From Roseibacillus ishigakijimensis (GTDB lineage: Bacteria; Verrucomicrobiota; Verrucomicrobiia; Verrucomicrobiales; Akkermansiaceae), in NCBI RefSeq assembly GCF_016595415.1, contig NZ_JAENIO010000003.1, positions 62,001 to 126,000 on the forward strand: a stretch of 64,000 nucleotides of DNA, written 5' to 3'. Under the pieces are notes generated by a model. It was not told where the DNA came from and did not search any database. It saw only the letters and a program-made list of their open reading frames with translations. The first letter of the stretch is position 1; each line of letters opens with the position of its first letter. Positions 43,910 to 55,157 of this stretch are shown here, in pieces. Position numbers and translations under genes: made by a program.

Positions 43910-44803
43910 ATGAAGTATTTTTTCTACGGGTTGATGGTCATCGGGGCCTTTTTCTTTGGCAAAATGATGTATGGCCCGCTAGCCCCCAGCCTGCTGGGCA
44001 CCAACGAGGAGAATGAGGACTCCGCCTCCGTAGTGGAGATCAAAGTCAAATCTCCGGCCGGCACGATCACCGAAACCATCGATTACCGTAAGGTCGATCC
44101 CAAGGATTTTCCCGAATCGGTGGTGCTGGCCAGCTCTCTGGTCCTCACCGATAAGAATGGCCTCAGTCCGCTCATTCTCGATGCTGGCAGCCCGGTCACT
44201 CCCCTGGAGCTCGATGCCGAATTGAAGTTGAAAGTGACCTCTGCCCTCGCCGCCCACCTGACCGGGTCCATTCCGGTGGTAGAGACTGACTTCGCCGAGG
44301 GCGTGGCCAAGAAGCGGATGGAGCGTCGGATGGCGGCTGTCACCCCCCCTGCCACGCAGCAGGACACCACGGTAGCGGCAAACTCCCAGGGGCAAAAAGG
44401 ACCGGCCATGGGTGGGGGCGCGCCGCAAGCACAGCAAGAGGTGGCGGCCCAAGAGTCGGCGGAAGAGACAGCGGCAGTGGCCGCGAACGAGGAACCTGCG
44501 GAAGCCGAGCCCGAGCCGGAACCCGCTCCCGCTGAGCCGACCACCCTGGATGCCGAGGGCATCGTGGCGGCCATGAAAGCGAGCTTGGCCGATGGGTCGA
44601 TCGTGGAGCTCGATGCCGCCAAGGTGACCAATTGGGAAGCAGGGGAAGATGAGTCCTTCGACGGGGTCGATTACCAGGTCGGCATCGCGACCTATAACGA
44701 GATGACCATTTTGGGGGAAAAGACCCTGCAGGCCAAGGCTCTCTTCAAGGAAGGAAAACTCGCCAAATGGATCCACGCCAAGACCGGGATGGAGATTCGC
44801 TAG
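43910..44803 (+). CDS. Membrane-anchored protein with acidic Pro-rich linker
   Basis: A 297-residue protein anchored by one N-terminal helix (about 4-19; MKYFFYGLMVIGAFFFG), then a periplasmic domain with VEIKVKSPAGTITETIDYRKVDP, a low-complexity Ala/Glu/Pro linker (about 140-213) and a small C-terminal domain (KALFKEGKLAKWIHAKTG). Not recognised. ATG start after a T-rich run. It is one of the ddl-ftsQ-ftsA neighbours but not clearly in their operon; a cell-envelope role is a guess. Confidence 0.68.
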   Translation: MKYFFYGLMVIGAFFFGKMMYGPLAPSLLGTNEENEDSASVVEIKVKSPAGTITETIDYRKVDPKDFPESVVLASSLVLTDKNGLSPLILDAGSPVTPLELDAELKLKVTSALAAHLTGSIPVVETDFAEGVAKKRMERRMAAVTPPATQQDTTVAANSQGQKGPAMGGGAPQAQQEVAAQESAEETAAVAANEEPAEAEPEPEPAPAEPTTLDAEGIVAAMKASLADGSIVELDAAKVTNWEAGEDESFDGVDYQVGIATYNEMTILGEKTLQAKALFKEGKLAKWIHAKTGMEIR

Positions 44804-44904
44804 CCTCCCCTTGGCGGGATGACAAAAGAGGGCCCACTTTCCGCAGGGTAAGAACTGCTTAGGGCTCGACTTGCCTCCGCTGGGCAAGACAATTGGCTCG
44901 CGCT

Positions 44905-45837
44905 ATGGACGAGTCGATTTTGATTGCGGTGTTGATGGGTGGGCCGGGCTCCGAGCGGGAGGTTTCTCTCGCCTCCGGTCGGGCCGTTTTGCAAGCTTTG
45001 CAAGAAGAAGGGCTGCAGGCGGTGGCGGTGGAGGTGACCGATACCCGACCCGAGATTCCGGCCGGCACCGGTCTCGTCTTCAATGTGATCCATGGCACTT
45101 TTGGCGAAGATGGCCAGTTGCAGGCTTACTTGGAGGAGCGGGGGATTCCCTACACCGGGGCGGGGGTGGAGGATAGCCGCGTGGCTTTCGACAAGGCTCT
45201 GAGCAAAGAAGTTTTTCTGGCGAAGGGAGTTCCCACCCCCCAATCCGAGGTGCTGGATGTGAGCGCCGGGGCTTGCCTGCCGACCATTCCCGTTCCCTTT
45301 GTGGTCAAGCCCCCTCGCGAGGGCAGCAGCGTGGGCATCGAGATCGTCAAAGACCCGGAGCAAGCTCTAGCAGCCATCGAGCGCGGGGCAAAATTCAGCA
45401 ATGACCTCCTCATCGAGCAATTTGTGTCAGGCCGCGAGCTGACGGTGGGAATCCTCGCCGACGAGGCCTTGCCGGTGGTGGAAATCATTCCCCCCGAGGG
45501 TGGAAGCTATGATTTTGCCACCAAATACACCTGGTTGAGCGGTCAGAAAAATGGGAGTAACTATCTGTGCCCGGCGGAGTTGAGGGAGGAAGAAGTGGCG
45601 GCGGTGCAAGCAGCGGCGCTACAGGCCCATCAATCTCTTGGAATTGAGGTTTACTCCCGGGTCGATGTTTTGCTAGATTCCTTAGGTAATCCTTACGTTC
45701 TGGAAGCCAATACTATTCCGGGGATGACGGCGAGCAGCCTCCTTCCCATGGGAGCGAAAGCGGCGGGCTACACCTTCGGGGGGCTTTGCCGTCGCATCGC
45801 GGAATTGTCGTGGCAGAAGCGGGGATCTCACTCCTAA
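44905..45837 (+). CDS. ddl: D-alanine--D-alanine ligase
   Basis: A 310-residue ATP-grasp ligase forming the D-Ala-D-Ala end of peptidoglycan precursors. Seen: VLMGGPGSEREVSLASGRAV, the VFNVIHGTFGEDGQLQAYLE substrate loop, FVVKPPREGSSVGIEIV and the metal site VLEANTIPGMTASSLLP. ATG at 44905 was chosen over a TTG four codons earlier. ftsQ follows after 16 bases, in a dcw-cluster-like order. Confidence 0.96.
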   Translation: MDESILIAVLMGGPGSEREVSLASGRAVLQALQEEGLQAVAVEVTDTRPEIPAGTGLVFNVIHGTFGEDGQLQAYLEERGIPYTGAGVEDSRVAFDKALSKEVFLAKGVPTPQSEVLDVSAGACLPTIPVPFVVKPPREGSSVGIEIVKDPEQALAAIERGAKFSNDLLIEQFVSGRELTVGILADEALPVVEIIPPEGGSYDFATKYTWLSGQKNGSNYLCPAELREEEVAAVQAAALQAHQSLGIEVYSRVDVLLDSLGNPYVLEANTIPGMTASSLLPMGAKAAGYTFGGLCRRIAELSWQKRGSHS

Positions 45838-45853
45838 CCCATCCTATTCCCCC

Positions 45854-46825
45854 ATGGCGCGCAAACGAACCAGCAAAGTCCGACGAATGGAATCCGGCCC
45901 CCGTGGGGTCAATCTCCGCCCGACGACGGGGCGAGTGCTGTGGTGCCGGGCCAAGGCGGGAACCTCGCGCGTGGTCAAGTGGGTGCTGGTTTTCGCCATT
46001 CTCGCCATTGCGGTGGCCGCCGGGCGCTCCGCCCTGCAGCAGGTTTTTTTGGAAAGCGAGGACTTCACCCTGGAGCGGGTGGAGCTGCGGCAATGGGACC
46101 ACGAGGACGCGCCCCGGCTCATCGACACCAATCGCCTCGCCGCCATCACGGGCTTGGACCCCACCGCCAGCATCTTTGCCTTTCAGCTCAATGAACTGGA
46201 GGAAAAATTGACCGCACTGCCCGAGATCAAGCGGGTGCGGGCCACGCGTCGCATGCCCAATGTCCTTCGCATCCGCATCGAAGAGCGCGTGCCGGTGGCC
46301 TGGGTGGAATCGCCCCGGGACCGCATCGTGGGGCGGAGTGTGCAGCAGGGCCTGCTGGTCGATGAGGAGGGAGTCGCCTTCCGGCCCTCGCGCTCGATGT
46401 TGTCTCTGGTCAGCGAACTTCCCGTCATCACCACTGGGGAGCGGGAGGGCACGATCTTTCGGGAGGGCGAAAAGGTGTCCGGACGTGAGTTTCTCCGCGC
46501 GCTCGAGCTTCTCAAACTCGCCAAACGCTATCTCGAGCCGGCGGGTTGGAGTTTGCCCGCCGTCGGGCTGCGCAACGATTATTCCCTTCTGGCCAAGACC
46601 CACACCGGCACTTCGGTGACTTTCGGTCTCTATGAGCATGAGCGGCAAATCAAGGACTTGCTCTACATTCTCCAGCATGCGCGCGAGACCTCGCGGGGAC
46701 TCACCCGGGTCAATCTCATCCCGGAACGAAATATTCCGGTGGTATTCACCCAATCCGGTGGCAATCTCACCGCACCGCGCTCTGCTTTGGAGAGCAACCT
46801 CGAAGCAATTCTGACCCGCAGCTAA
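45854..46825 (+). CDS. ftsQ: Cell-division protein FtsQ
   Basis: A 323-residue division protein with a basic cytoplasmic tail, one membrane helix (about 49-66), a POTRA domain (FLESEDFTLERVELRQ, FAFQLNELEEKLTALPEIKRVRATRRMPNVLRIRIEERVPVAWV) and a beta domain. It links early and late divisome proteins at the septum. The POTRA-to-beta transition is the clearest sign; sequence divergence from other FtsQ is large, as usual. Context between ddl and ftsA confirms it. ATG start. Confidence 0.92.
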   Translation: MARKRTSKVRRMESGPRGVNLRPTTGRVLWCRAKAGTSRVVKWVLVFAILAIAVAAGRSALQQVFLESEDFTLERVELRQWDHEDAPRLIDTNRLAAITGLDPTASIFAFQLNELEEKLTALPEIKRVRATRRMPNVLRIRIEERVPVAWVESPRDRIVGRSVQQGLLVDEEGVAFRPSRSMLSLVSELPVITTGEREGTIFREGEKVSGREFLRALELLKLAKRYLEPAGWSLPAVGLRNDYSLLAKTHTGTSVTFGLYEHERQIKDLLYILQHARETSRGLTRVNLIPERNIPVVFTQSGGNLTAPRSALESNLEAILTRS

Positions 46826-46839
46826 TTTTTTCAAAGAAG

Positions 46840-48054
46840 ATGGCAAAAACCCGCATTCACGTTGGACTGGAAATCGGCACCACCAAGACCTGTATGGTCG
46901 TGGCAGAGGTCAAGCCGGATGGCTCGGTGAAAATTCTCGGCGTGGGGGAGGGGCGTTCAGCGGGTGTGCGCAAAGGGGAAATTGCGGACTTTCTGCAGGT
47001 GAAAGCTTGTGTCAAAGCCGCTCTCCTAGAGGCCGAAGATGCCAGTGATGTCGAAATCAACAGCGTTTTCCTCGCGGTCACCGGTAGTCATATTGAGGGA
47101 GTGAATAACGTGGGCACCTTTCGCCTTCCCGACAACGAGAAGGAAGTCAGCCTGGAGCACGTCGAGGAGGTCAAGGAAATCGCCGCCGATATGCAGCTGC
47201 CTGGCGATCACGTCTATCTTCACAATCTCGTCCGCCACTTCACCCTGGATGGGCAGCAACACTCCAATAGCCCGGTGGGACTGCTGGGACGCACCTTGGA
47301 GGCCGATTTTCACATCGTGCACGGCATCGAGACCCGCATCCAGAATTCCATCAAATGCGTGCGCGAGACGCCGCTGGACGTGGACGATGTCGTCTTTGCC
47401 CCGGTGGCTTCGGCACAAATTGCCCTCACCAAGTCGCGCAAGGAAGCCGGGGCCCTGGTCATCGACATTGGCGGGGGCACCACCGACTACATTCTCTATC
47501 TCGATGGCGCGATTGCGGCCTCTGGCTGTGTGCCCGTGGGCGGCGACCACATCACCAATGATATTCACCTCGTGACCCATGTGCCGCCCTCCAAAGCGGA
47601 GAAAATCAAGGTGACCGAAGCGGATGTTTCCGGCGATCCGGCCAAGTCCATCGGGGTGGTCAAGATTGCCGATGACAAGGGCTTCCCTGACATGGAAGTG
47701 CAGCGGCAGGAGCTCAATGAGGTGGCCCGTTGGCGCTTGCAGGAGACTTTTGAAATCGTGCGCAAACGGCTGCCCAATGATTGGCGGGGGAATGTGGGCA
47801 CGGGGGTCTTTCTCACCGGTGGCACTAGCTTGATGAATGGCATTGGTGAGCTGGCCTGCGAAGTCTTTGGCCTGCCCGTTTACCGGCCCGAGCGGCCCGA
47901 CGTCAGCGGGGTGCACGCCTACTTCAAGGACCCGCAGTATTCCACCGCCCTCGGGCTCATTCGCTATGCCCAGATTCTGGACGAGGAGCGGCCCGAGAAA
48001 GGCGGGGGCTTGGGCACCTTCTTCAAGGCCCTCATTCCCTTCGGCTCGCGTTGA
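46840..48054 (+). CDS. ftsA: Cell-division protein FtsA
   Basis: A 404-residue actin-fold ATPase that anchors FtsZ to the membrane. Phosphate 1 loop GLEIGTTKTCMVVAE, the phosphate 2 loop VIDIGGGTTDYILY and the adenosine motif VFLTGGTSLMNGIGEL are present; an amphipathic C-terminal helix (LGTFFKALIPFGSR) matches the membrane-targeting sequence. ATG start, 14 bases after ftsQ. ftsZ, usually the next gene, is absent; metG converges instead. Confidence 0.95.
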   Translation: MAKTRIHVGLEIGTTKTCMVVAEVKPDGSVKILGVGEGRSAGVRKGEIADFLQVKACVKAALLEAEDASDVEINSVFLAVTGSHIEGVNNVGTFRLPDNEKEVSLEHVEEVKEIAADMQLPGDHVYLHNLVRHFTLDGQQHSNSPVGLLGRTLEADFHIVHGIETRIQNSIKCVRETPLDVDDVVFAPVASAQIALTKSRKEAGALVIDIGGGTTDYILYLDGAIAASGCVPVGGDHITNDIHLVTHVPPSKAEKIKVTEADVSGDPAKSIGVVKIADDKGFPDMEVQRQELNEVARWRLQETFEIVRKRLPNDWRGNVGTGVFLTGGTSLMNGIGELACEVFGLPVYRPERPDVSGVHAYFKDPQYSTALGLIRYAQILDEERPEKGGGLGTFFKALIPFGSR

Positions 48055-48066
48055 GAATCGATTTTT

Positions 48067-48102
48067 CCCCGCCGATGGCTCCCTGGGGGCGACCATCGGG
48101 GG
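48067..48102. terminator. Hairpin between ftsA and metG
   Basis: CCGATGG (48072-48078) and CCATCGG (48093-48099), extended by two C-G pairs across a mismatch, in the short gap between two convergent genes. It has no clear T tract after it on either strand, so termination is a weak inference. Confidence 0.35.
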
Positions 48103-48118
48103 AGGAAATTGAGTTGGT

Positions 48119-49708
48119 TTACGCTTCTTCTTTCTGCAAACGAGGGAAGACGGGCTTGGGCTTGTTGATGGTCTGCCCGGCCCGCAGGAGGCCCCACTTC
48201 AGCTCGCTCAGGGTCAGGTCCGCCAGCTGAGGGGCGTTGAGTTGGGCTTGCATCTTCTCCGCCGCAGCTGGCACGAAGGGTTGCAGGAGCACGGAAGCGA
48301 GGGCGCAGGCCTCGCACATGTGGTGAAGCACGGCGGTGAGCTGGTCGCGCTTGCTCTCGTCCTTTTTGAGCTCCCAGGGTTTGGTGCGCTCGGCAAAGGT
48401 GTTCACGTCGGTGATGAAGCTGACGATGCTCTCGAGGGTGCCACGCAGATCGCGGGCCGCCATTTTTTCCGGATAAGCGGCCAGAAGCGCGGCATGGGAT
48501 CGGCGCACCAGTTGGCATTCTTCGTCATCGTGCTCGTAGGCTGCCAATTCGCTCCCGAGGGAGGCCTTGGTCATATTGAGCGAGCGATTGAGCAGATTGC
48601 CCAAGCCATTGGCCATCTCGCTATTGAAGAGGATGAAAAGGCGCTCGGGATCAAAGTCGGAATCCTTGCCAGTGGCGATGTCGCGGGCGAGGTAGTAGCG
48701 CACGGCATCGGTGCCCACTTTTTCCACCAATTCCATGGGATCGACGATGTTGCCGAGCGATTTCGACATTTTTTCGGAGGACTCCTCTCCGGTGGCAGCG
48801 TCCTTTTTCTTCACGTTCCACCAACCGTGGACCAGGAGGCCGGGCATTTCGGCATTGCTGAAGCCCATTGCGTGCAGCATGCAGGGCCAGTAGATGGCGT
48901 GGGCGGGAACCATGATGTCCTTGCCAATGACGTGGGAGTGGGCGGGCCAGAGTTTGTCGAAATCCGGCAAACCGCTCTCCGCCTCTTTCTGGTATCCGGC
49001 GAAGGAAATGTAGTTAATGAGAGCGTCGAACCAGACATAGGTCACGAACTCGGGATCGAAGGGCAGGGGAATGCCCCAGCTGAGCCGTTCCTTGGGCCGC
49101 GAGATGCAGAGGTCAGTGGACTCGGCTTTTTCGATGGCGTTGAGGACCTCGCTCTTGCGAAAGGCGGGGGTGACCTTGAGGGCATCGCTCTCCACCGCTT
49201 CCCGCAGCCAGGCAGTGTGTTCACTGAGCTTGAAATACCAGTTCTCTTCCTCCAGCTCCACGACCTCACCCCACTCGGGACCGAATTCCCCGTCTTCGCC
49301 GCGCTCCTTGTCGGTGAGGAATTGCTCCTGGCGCACGGAGTAGAATCCCGCGTAGCTCTTTTTGTAGAGTTGTCCCTTCTCGTGCAGATCAGTCAGGATC
49401 TTGGCGACACAGGCTTTGTGGCGCTCGTCGGTGGTCTCGGCCCAGCCATCGTTGGAGATGGCAAGGGCATCGAGGAGTTTGAGAAATTTTTTGGTGTTTT
49501 TCTTGGCGAGAGTGGCGACGTTGACTCCCTCTTTTTCAGCTGTTTGCACCATCTTTTGCCCGTGTTGGTCGACCCCGGTGAGGAAGTAGACCTCTTCGCC
49601 GCAGAGGCGGTGGTAGCGGGCAAGCACGTCGGTGAGCACCTTTTCGTAGGCGTGGCCGATGTGGGGAGAGCCGTTGGGGTAATCGATGGCGGTGGTGAGA
49701 AAAATCAT
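48119..49708 (-). CDS. metG: Methionyl-tRNA synthetase
   Basis: A 529-residue class I aminoacyl-tRNA synthetase charging tRNA-Met. HIGH motif in PHIGHAYEKVLTD, KMSKS motif in KMSKSLGNIVDP. The zinc knuckle looks reduced (Cys are scarce in the connective peptide) and no C-terminal tRNA-binding domain is attached, so it is the short form. ATG start. A hairpin sits directly ahead of the start. Confidence 0.97.
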   Translation of the reverse strand: MIFLTTAIDYPNGSPHIGHAYEKVLTDVLARYHRLCGEEVYFLTGVDQHGQKMVQTAEKEGVNVATLAKKNTKKFLKLLDALAISNDGWAETTDERHKACVAKILTDLHEKGQLYKKSYAGFYSVRQEQFLTDKERGEDGEFGPEWGEVVELEEENWYFKLSEHTAWLREAVESDALKVTPAFRKSEVLNAIEKAESTDLCISRPKERLSWGIPLPFDPEFVTYVWFDALINYISFAGYQKEAESGLPDFDKLWPAHSHVIGKDIMVPAHAIYWPCMLHAMGFSNAEMPGLLVHGWWNVKKKDAATGEESSEKMSKSLGNIVDPMELVEKVGTDAVRYYLARDIATGKDSDFDPERLFILFNSEMANGLGNLLNRSLNMTKASLGSELAAYEHDDEECQLVRRSHAALLAAYPEKMAARDLRGTLESIVSFITDVNTFAERTKPWELKKDESKRDQLTAVLHHMCEACALASVLLQPFVPAAAEKMQAQLNAPQLADLTLSELKWGLLRAGQTINKPKPVFPRLQKEEA

Positions 49709-49715
49709 GTCTGCT

Positions 49716-49741
49716 GGGCGGGAGAGTCCAGAATCCCGCCC
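49716..49741 (-). promoter_or_regulatory. Hairpin just before the metG start
   Basis: GGGCGGGA/TCCCGCCC with a 10-base loop ends 7 bases before the ATG at 49708. Eight perfect pairs at the ribosome-binding position could limit translation; no known methionine or T-box element is recognised. Confidence 0.35.
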
Positions 49742-49826
49742 GGCGAGGCCAGTTTTTTTTCTGCAAAGGCTGTTCCCGTTTGAGACGGGCCCCTTGCGGG
49801 TGGGAGGACCATCTTCTCTCGGAAAC

Positions 49827-50279
49827 CTATTCGGGATTTTTACTGTCCAGGATGATGGTCACGGGTCCGTCGTTGCAGAGGGAGACGGTCATCATGGCTC
49901 CGAACTCTCCCCGTCCAACCGGTTTTTCCAGAGCGGTGGCGAGAGCGGCGCAGAAGTCCTCGTAGAGAGGTTCCGCGATTTCCGGTCTGGCGGCTTTGAT
50001 GAAGGAGGGGCGGTTGCCCTTCTTGGTGGAGGCGTAGAGGGTAAATTGCGAAACCACGGTGACCTCGCCGGCGCTCTCGCGCACGGATCGGTTCATGCGG
50101 CCCTCTTCGTCCTCGAAGATGCGCATGGCCGCAATCTTGCGCACCAGCCAATCGCGATCGGTGGCGTCGTCGCCTTCCGTGATCCCGAGGAGAATGAGGA
50201 GGCCCGCTCCTTGCTGGGCGAGGACTCGGCCTTCACTTTTGACTTCGGCCTGGCTGACTCGTTGGAGAATGGCTCGCAT
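49827..50279 (-). CDS. dtd: D-aminoacyl-tRNA deacylase
   Basis: A 150-residue DTD that removes D-amino acids wrongly attached to tRNA. Diagnostic: MRAILQRVSQAEV at the start, the SQFTLYASTKKGNRPSF motif and the GPVTIIL cross-subunit Gly-cisPro motif near the C-terminus. ATG at 50279 chosen since MRAILQRV is the family start; a longer in-frame start adds Pro-rich residues. Next to metG, a natural translation-quality neighbour. Confidence 0.94.
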   Translation of the reverse strand: MRAILQRVSQAEVKSEGRVLAQQGAGLLILLGITEGDDATDRDWLVRKIAAMRIFEDEEGRMNRSVRESAGEVTVVSQFTLYASTKKGNRPSFIKAARPEIAEPLYEDFCAALATALEKPVGRGEFGAMMTVSLCNDGPVTIILDSKNPE

Positions 50280-50308
50280 GTGGCGGAAGGTGACGGGAGG
50301 CGGCGACC

Positions 50309-51073
50309 TTACCAAGCCCCGATTGCGCCTGCCAGTCCCAGCGCGCTTCCTTCCCCTGCACGCACTTGTTTTTTGCCGATCTCACTGGACGGACAATGGA
50401 GCACGAGGCAGGGAAGCCCGCTCTCCTGAGTGGCCAAGGAGATCAGGCCGGAAAAGGTCTTGGCGCCGGAGGAGTCGACGAATTCCACTGGGAAGGATTG
50501 GCTGCCTCGGGGAAGCTGACGGGGCAGGGCGGTGAGGACCACGAAGTGGCCGTGCACGCTCTGCCAGTGGCCTTGGCGATGGACGAAGCGGCGCACCGAG
50601 AGGATGGGCGGCAGGCCTTTGGCGAGCGATTTGTGGAGCTGCTTGTGGGCGAGGCGGAGCTTTTTCTCGCTGTCCGCTCCCGCTGACGCGAAGTAAAGTT
50701 CCGCCCGCACCTTGGGCAGACCCCATTGCAAGGAGCGGAATTCGTCGGCCATCACCGCCAGGTCGGCAAAGTTGACTCCACTGCGGATTTCCCAGCGAGC
50801 CCGTTGGGGCAGGTTGCTGGAAGGCTTTTGACCAAAGGACTTGATAACGGAAGCGATGCGGGCGCGGTCGTTGTCCCCGGGAATCTTGGCCGCGGCCGCC
50901 TGCCATTTTTCACTGCCGGAGCCAAAGGCGTTGAGGAGAGCGGCCGGGCCGCAGGAGTTGCCGATGCCCTTGTTTTGGTCGACGTAAGGAAATTGGGGGT
51001 GGGGGGCGCGGAAGTCGAGTTGCTGAGCTGCGAGGGGAAGGAGGCAGAGGAGGAGGAGAGCGAGGGTTTTCAA
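50309..51073 (-). CDS. Exported C39-like cysteine peptidase domain protein
   Basis: A 254-residue protein with a signal peptide (MKTLALLLLCLLPLAAQ) and a papain/C39-like fold. C41 in GNSCGPAALLNAFG, H176 in HGHFVVL and D200 in EFVDSSG match a Cys-His-Asp triad. Start is TTG, sharing bases with the TGA stop of the subtilase gene (TTGA), so it is translationally coupled to that secreted protease. Whether it cleaves, or is an inactive binder, is open. It may mature or pair with the subtilase, an inference from coupling. Confidence 0.7.
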   Translation of the reverse strand: MKTLALLLLCLLPLAAQQLDFRAPHPQFPYVDQNKGIGNSCGPAALLNAFGSGSEKWQAAAAKIPGDNDRARIASVIKSFGQKPSSNLPQRARWEIRSGVNFADLAVMADEFRSLQWGLPKVRAELYFASAGADSEKKLRLAHKQLHKSLAKGLPPILSVRRFVHRQGHWQSVHGHFVVLTALPRQLPRGSQSFPVEFVDSSGAKTFSGLISLATQESGLPCLVLHCPSSEIGKKQVRAGEGSALGLAGAIGAW

Positions 51074-52668
51074 GGGTTGCCGGGGTCGAGAACGAATTGA
51101 TTGCTCTTGATATTGTTCTCGCTATCGATCTCTTGCAACGAAGAATCGAGGGTCACGCTGGTGGTGATGCTGAAGGCTTCGCCAGCCTGGGGCAAGGTGG
51201 TGGGAAACTCGAAGACCTGGGTTTCGCCGGGAGCGAGCTGATGCAAGCGTTGGGGCACCTGGGCGTAGGGAGTGGAAATGACCACTTCGCCCCGGGGAAT
51301 AGTGGCCGTGCCCTGATTCTGCACGATGGCCACCACGCTATTTCCATCGTTGGTTTTTACCAGATTGGAGACCGCCGCGACATCGTAGAGTCCGGGAGTG
51401 TTCGAATTCATGGTGCGATCCACAGCCAAGTGGCCCAGACCGTAGAAAGTATCCTGGCCAGGTTCGCCTGCCTCGTTGGCATTTTGCATCATCAAGGCCA
51501 CCGCATTTTCCGCTGACAAATTGAACTCGCTCATCACTGCGGCCACGGTGGCTGCCGGGTAAGGGGCGCTGGCGGAGGTGCCGGTGAAGGCGATGTATTT
51601 GTTGTCACTCCAAGCGGCATAGACTTCCAGCCCTGGAGCGGTGAGATCGATATTCTCACCTGTGTTAGAGAAATCCACCAATTCGCCAGCGGCATCGACG
51701 GCTCCCACCGCTATTACTTCGGGGTAACCGGCGGGAAAGGCTGGCTGTTGGTAGCCTTCGTTACCGGAGGAAGCGATGATGACCGCTCCGTTGGCGTAGG
51801 CATAGGCTACGGCATTGGCAACCAGAGCGCTGTCTCCATAGCTGCCCATGGAAATATTGAGCACCTGGGCTCCTGCATCAACGGCAGCGACGATGCCTTG
51901 GGCGAGGAGGAAGGAGCTGGAGTCACCATTGCTATCGGCGACTCGGACGTCCAGCAGATTCGCAGAGGGGGCGACGCCCGGAGTGGTTCCGTTCTGCCCC
52001 GCGATGAGAGACGCGACCGCCGTGCCGTGGCCGTGCCACTCGGAGGAAGGATCGTCGCCGGGAACGAGGTTGAGATGGCGGATGTTTTCGGGTAAAGCGT
52101 TGTGAGCGAGGATGCCGGTATCGATGATGGCGATGGTCACGCCGCTTCCCCAGCTGGAATTGTCGCTGGTGATGCCCAGCCATTCGAGGGCGTTTCCTCC
52201 GAAGGGAACGGCTCCGGCCTGTACTCCGCCGTCCCCGGGGGGGAGGGGGAGAGTGACGAGGTAATTGTAACCCAATTGGTCTTCGTCCAAGAGGCCATCG
52301 AAATCCGACAAGCGGTCGAAGCCCAGCCAGACCGCGCGGAGGGCGTCGATTTGCCCCAGAAGGCGCAGGTTGCTACCCGAGAGGGAGTTGAGAAAATTGC
52401 GGTAATCTTCTTCGGTGTCGAAGGTGACCAGACGTTCGTTACGACGGGCGAGGCGGGGATCGACCTCGACATCAAGGGCGCTCTTCCGATCGCGTTCCGT
52501 GCGGCGGGCTTCGGGCGAGGTCTGGGTCAGGATGGGAGTGCGCTGGGCGGGCTTTTCCGCTTTTCCTCGCGTTTTCTCAGCCACATCGCTGACGACCAGT
52601 CGACCGACCAGAATGGCGAGGAGGATGAAGGCGGCCATGAGGGCCCATTCCAGCGGTTTGATTTTCAT
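51070..52668 (-). CDS. Subtilisin-like (S8) serine protease with C-terminal CARDB-like domain
   Basis: A 532-residue protease, anchored by one N-terminal helix (about 9-26). After a propeptide-like region the S8 domain has D183 (IIDTGI), H214 (HGHGT), N303 (SSGNEG, oxyanion) and S365 (GTSASAP). The C-terminal 110 residues look like a CARDB beta-sandwich (VVAIVQNQGTATIPRGEVVI, TQVFEFPTTLPQAGE). It acts outside the inner membrane. ATG start. Four-base overlap with the following C39-like gene. Confidence 0.92.
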   Translation of the reverse strand: MKIKPLEWALMAAFILLAILVGRLVVSDVAEKTRGKAEKPAQRTPILTQTSPEARRTERDRKSALDVEVDPRLARRNERLVTFDTEEDYRNFLNSLSGSNLRLLGQIDALRAVWLGFDRLSDFDGLLDEDQLGYNYLVTLPLPPGDGGVQAGAVPFGGNALEWLGITSDNSSWGSGVTIAIIDTGILAHNALPENIRHLNLVPGDDPSSEWHGHGTAVASLIAGQNGTTPGVAPSANLLDVRVADSNGDSSSFLLAQGIVAAVDAGAQVLNISMGSYGDSALVANAVAYAYANGAVIIASSGNEGYQQPAFPAGYPEVIAVGAVDAAGELVDFSNTGENIDLTAPGLEVYAAWSDNKYIAFTGTSASAPYPAATVAAVMSEFNLSAENAVALMMQNANEAGEPGQDTFYGLGHLAVDRTMNSNTPGLYDVAAVSNLVKTNDGNSVVAIVQNQGTATIPRGEVVISTPYAQVPQRLHQLAPGETQVFEFPTTLPQAGEAFSITTSVTLDSSLQEIDSENNIKSNQFVLDPGNP

Positions 52669-52745
52669 GGGAGGGTCAGGCCATTAAATGCCTTTGGAGG
52701 GAAAAAGTAGCAGGGATTGGGTGATTTTCCTGAAAAAAGAGCCTT

Positions 52746-55097
<2,352 letters not shown>

Positions 55098-55122
55098 TCA
55101 AAGAGGGAACACTGGCCGGGGG

Positions 55123-55151
55123 TTGCTTTTTCTCCCAATCAGAGGCAAGCA
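55123..55151 (+). promoter_or_regulatory. Leaderless promoter of the DUF1802 gene
   Basis: TTGCTT (55123-55128), 17-bp spacer, CAAGCA (55146-55151), 6 bases to the GTG at 55158. It decides the start of that gene. Confidence 0.55.
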
Positions 55152-55157
55152 AGGGGG

